From positions 1-5,048 of the forward strand of contig JALUJS010000119.1 in assembly GCA_027056825.1 (NCBI GenBank): 5,048 nt of DNA, written 5' to 3'. This DNA is from Candidatus Krumholzibacteriia bacterium. GTDB lineage: Bacteria; Krumholzibacteriota; Krumholzibacteriia; LZORAL124-64-63. Made by a program: the position numbers and the translations under genes. Every line of letters begins with the position of its first letter. The first letter of the stretch is position 1. This document shows, one piece after another, positions 4,043 to 5,048 of the stretch. The notes under the pieces were generated by a model, which had not been told where the DNA came from, ran no database searches, and worked only from the letters and a program-made list of their open reading frames with translations.

Positions 4043-4435
4043 ATGAGCGAACACCTGGGCGAGGCCCTGGACGAAGAAGCCGCCGCGCTGCTGAGCGAAG
4101 CGGAATCACTTGAAACCCCACCACCATCACCCACCGAGCAAGCCGAACAGGCCGCGCAGGCCGCCGAGACGAAACAGGCGCTTGTCATGGTCATCGGCCC
4201 TGCATTTTCACTGCTGGCACCGGCCTGGAACGTCCAGGATCAGGAAGTGGACGCGCTCTCGGACGCCTACGCCGCGCTGATCGACAAGTATTGGCCGGGC
4301 GGCCTGCAAGGTTTCGGTGTGGAGATCAACGCGCTATTGATTACCCTGGCCGTCTTTGGGCCGCGCCTGAAGATGCCGCGCAAGCTGGAAAAGCCGGTCG
4401 AGCAGGAAGGGGGCGGGGATGGCGCGCCGTCGTGA
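4043..4435 (+). CDS. Unknown protein with acidic N-terminus and hydrophobic C-terminal half
   Basis: This is a 130-residue protein. ATG 4043 follows a good ribosome site GGGAGG (4032-4037). Residues 1-45 are acidic and Ala/Glu/Gln-rich with a Pro break (TPPPSPTEQAEQAAQAAE). Two hydrophobic stretches follow, 46-61 (ALVMVIGPAFSLLAPA) and about 95-107 (INALLITLAVFGP), each marginal for a membrane helix, separated by a helix containing DAYAALIDKYWPGG. The end is basic, then Gly-rich. It overlaps the ATPase gene by 17 bp, implying coordinated expression; it may be a membrane or virion partner of that ATPase. A 5-bp hairpin (CTGTC/GACAG, 4016-4030) lies just before its ribosome site. Confidence 0.75.
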   Translation: MSEHLGEALDEEAAALLSEAESLETPPPSPTEQAEQAAQAAETKQALVMVIGPAFSLLAPAWNVQDQEVDALSDAYAALIDKYWPGGLQGFGVEINALLITLAVFGPRLKMPRKLEKPVEQEGGGDGAPS

Positions 4436-5018
4436 TGGGCTGCTGTATCTCACCGTGGGCGCGAGCGGTTCAGGCAAGACCGCATGGGTGCATCGCCGCA
4501 TAGCGAAAGCGCGCCGGGTGATGGCGTGGGATATCGAGGGGCAGCATACGGCAGGGGCTGAGATCATCCGAGACCGCCGCCGCTTGGCTGAAGTGGCCAA
4601 TGATTCCGGGCCGGGTCGGTACGCTTTCATCCCGTCCAGCGTGAAAGACTTCGACTTCTGGGCGCGCTGCGCCTTCCTGTGGGTGCGACGCGCGCCTGGG
4701 GTTGTGGTGGCGGAAGAATTGGCTGACGTGACCACGCCAGGGAAAGCGCCGGACGGCTGGGGGATGCTGGTAAGGCGTGGGCGGAAATACGGGGCGGATA
4801 TCTACGCCATAACCCAGCGCCCGGCGGAATCGGATAAGACCGCGGTGGGCAATGCCGCCGTGATTCACTGTTGCCGGATGAGCCGCGCCAAGGACCGGGC
4901 TTATATGGCTGATGAGCTGGATATTGACCGCCGGGAGCTGGCCGGGTTGAAGGGGCTGGACTGGATCGAGAAGGATATGCGGACCGGGAAAATCAAGCGC
5001 GGCACCCTCACGTTCTGA
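4419..5018 (+). CDS. FtsK/HerA-like P-loop ATPase, probable genome packaging/assembly ATPase
   Basis: This is a 199-residue protein. Walker A is GASGSGKT (14-21), a Walker B-like strand VVVAEELAD (95-103) has Glu99/Glu100 where Asp-Glu is usual, and AITQRP (130-135) fits the third conserved (Gln-containing) motif of the FtsK/HerA and P9/A32-type packaging ATPases. It ends without a transmembrane or periplasmic domain, unlike the longer Zot/gpI assembly ATPases of filamentous phages. The short size fits the packaging ATPases of membrane-containing tailless phages (PM2 P9, PRD1 P9 class). It starts at ATG 4419 within the preceding gene, with a GGAAGGGGG purine run ahead. Zot-like function in a filamentous phage is the main alternative. 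Confidence 0.8.
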   Translation: MARRRDGLLYLTVGASGSGKTAWVHRRIAKARRVMAWDIEGQHTAGAEIIRDRRRLAEVANDSGPGRYAFIPSSVKDFDFWARCAFLWVRRAPGVVVAEELADVTTPGKAPDGWGMLVRRGRKYGADIYAITQRPAESDKTAVGNAAVIHCCRMSRAKDRAYMADELDIDRRELAGLKGLDWIEKDMRTGKIKRGTLTF

Positions 5019-5023
5019 CCCGA

Positions 5024-5039
5024 TTTTCTTATAAGAAAA
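5024..5039. repeat. 16-bp AT-rich perfect palindrome after the ATPase gene
   Basis: TTTTCTTA (5024-5031) is the exact reverse complement of TAAGAAAA (5032-5039). It lies five bases after the ATPase stop in otherwise GC-rich DNA. With only two G/C base pairs in the stem it is a poor terminator and more likely a protein-binding site, or incidental. The 13-mer ATTTTCTTATAAG (5023-5035) also occurs at 2642-2654 inside the replication gene. Confidence 0.4.
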
Positions 5040-5048
5040 CCGTTTGAT

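Noticed and set aside
4419..5018. Full-length Zot toxin / gpI of a filamentous phage
   Set aside because: The protein has no transmembrane or periplasmic region and is too short; only the P-loop ATPase part resembles that family, so a toxin call is not supported.

Overview
This window looks like the early/replication half of a small proteobacterial phage or phage-like plasmid that uses Xer. The coding sequence is mostly GC-rich. A site closely matching the XerD arm and core of the gammaproteobacterial dif sequence suggests a proteobacterial (probably gammaproteobacterial) host. The gene set is a divergent HTH repressor, a run of very small early genes, a rolling-circle (HUH-like) replication initiator, small membrane and zinc-ribbon proteins, and a compact FtsK/HerA-like P-loop ATPase. 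This fits a tailless, corticovirus (PM2)-like double-jelly-roll phage best. A filamentous phage or a satellite remains possible, because no capsid, coat or adsorption gene lies in the window.

Left end (1-107): a perfect 40-bp palindrome, probably a bidirectional terminator, covers the stop codon of the leftward repressor gene. A dif-like site at 80-107 lies inside the 3' end of that gene.

Control region (448-702): two back-to-back sigma70-type promoters are visible. TTGATA-N17-TATAAT reads left into the repressor and TTGACA-N18-TATAAA reads right into the early operon. Two inverted repeats of the form TGAAC-N7-GTTCA are candidate operators. The rightward transcript meets a textbook intrinsic terminator (626-652) before the first gene. 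The resulting RNA of about 98 nt carries a 12-nt sequence exactly complementary to the ribosome binding site of the repressor mRNA, placed in a predicted hairpin loop. This is the most striking part of the window: it looks like an antisense RNA or attenuation switch.

Early operon (703-3257, continuing to 3478): the genes from 703 through 3478 are chained by five consecutive 4-nt ATGA/GTGA overlaps. They are two small unknown proteins, a Cys-rich mini-protein, a conspicuously AT-richer gene with cytosine-methyltransferase-like motifs, the replication initiator, and a tail-anchored small protein.

Right part (3442-5018): a small coiled-coil protein with a possible N-terminal anchor, a zinc-ribbon protein, a hydrophobic protein with an acidic N-terminus, and the ATPase, followed by a 16-bp AT-rich palindrome at the window end. 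The structural genes of such an element would be expected beyond this end.

Likely logic (inference): the repressor and the early leader RNA set the lysogeny/replication decision. The replication initiator copies the circle, host XerCD could integrate or resolve it at the dif-like site, and the ATPase serves packaging or assembly.
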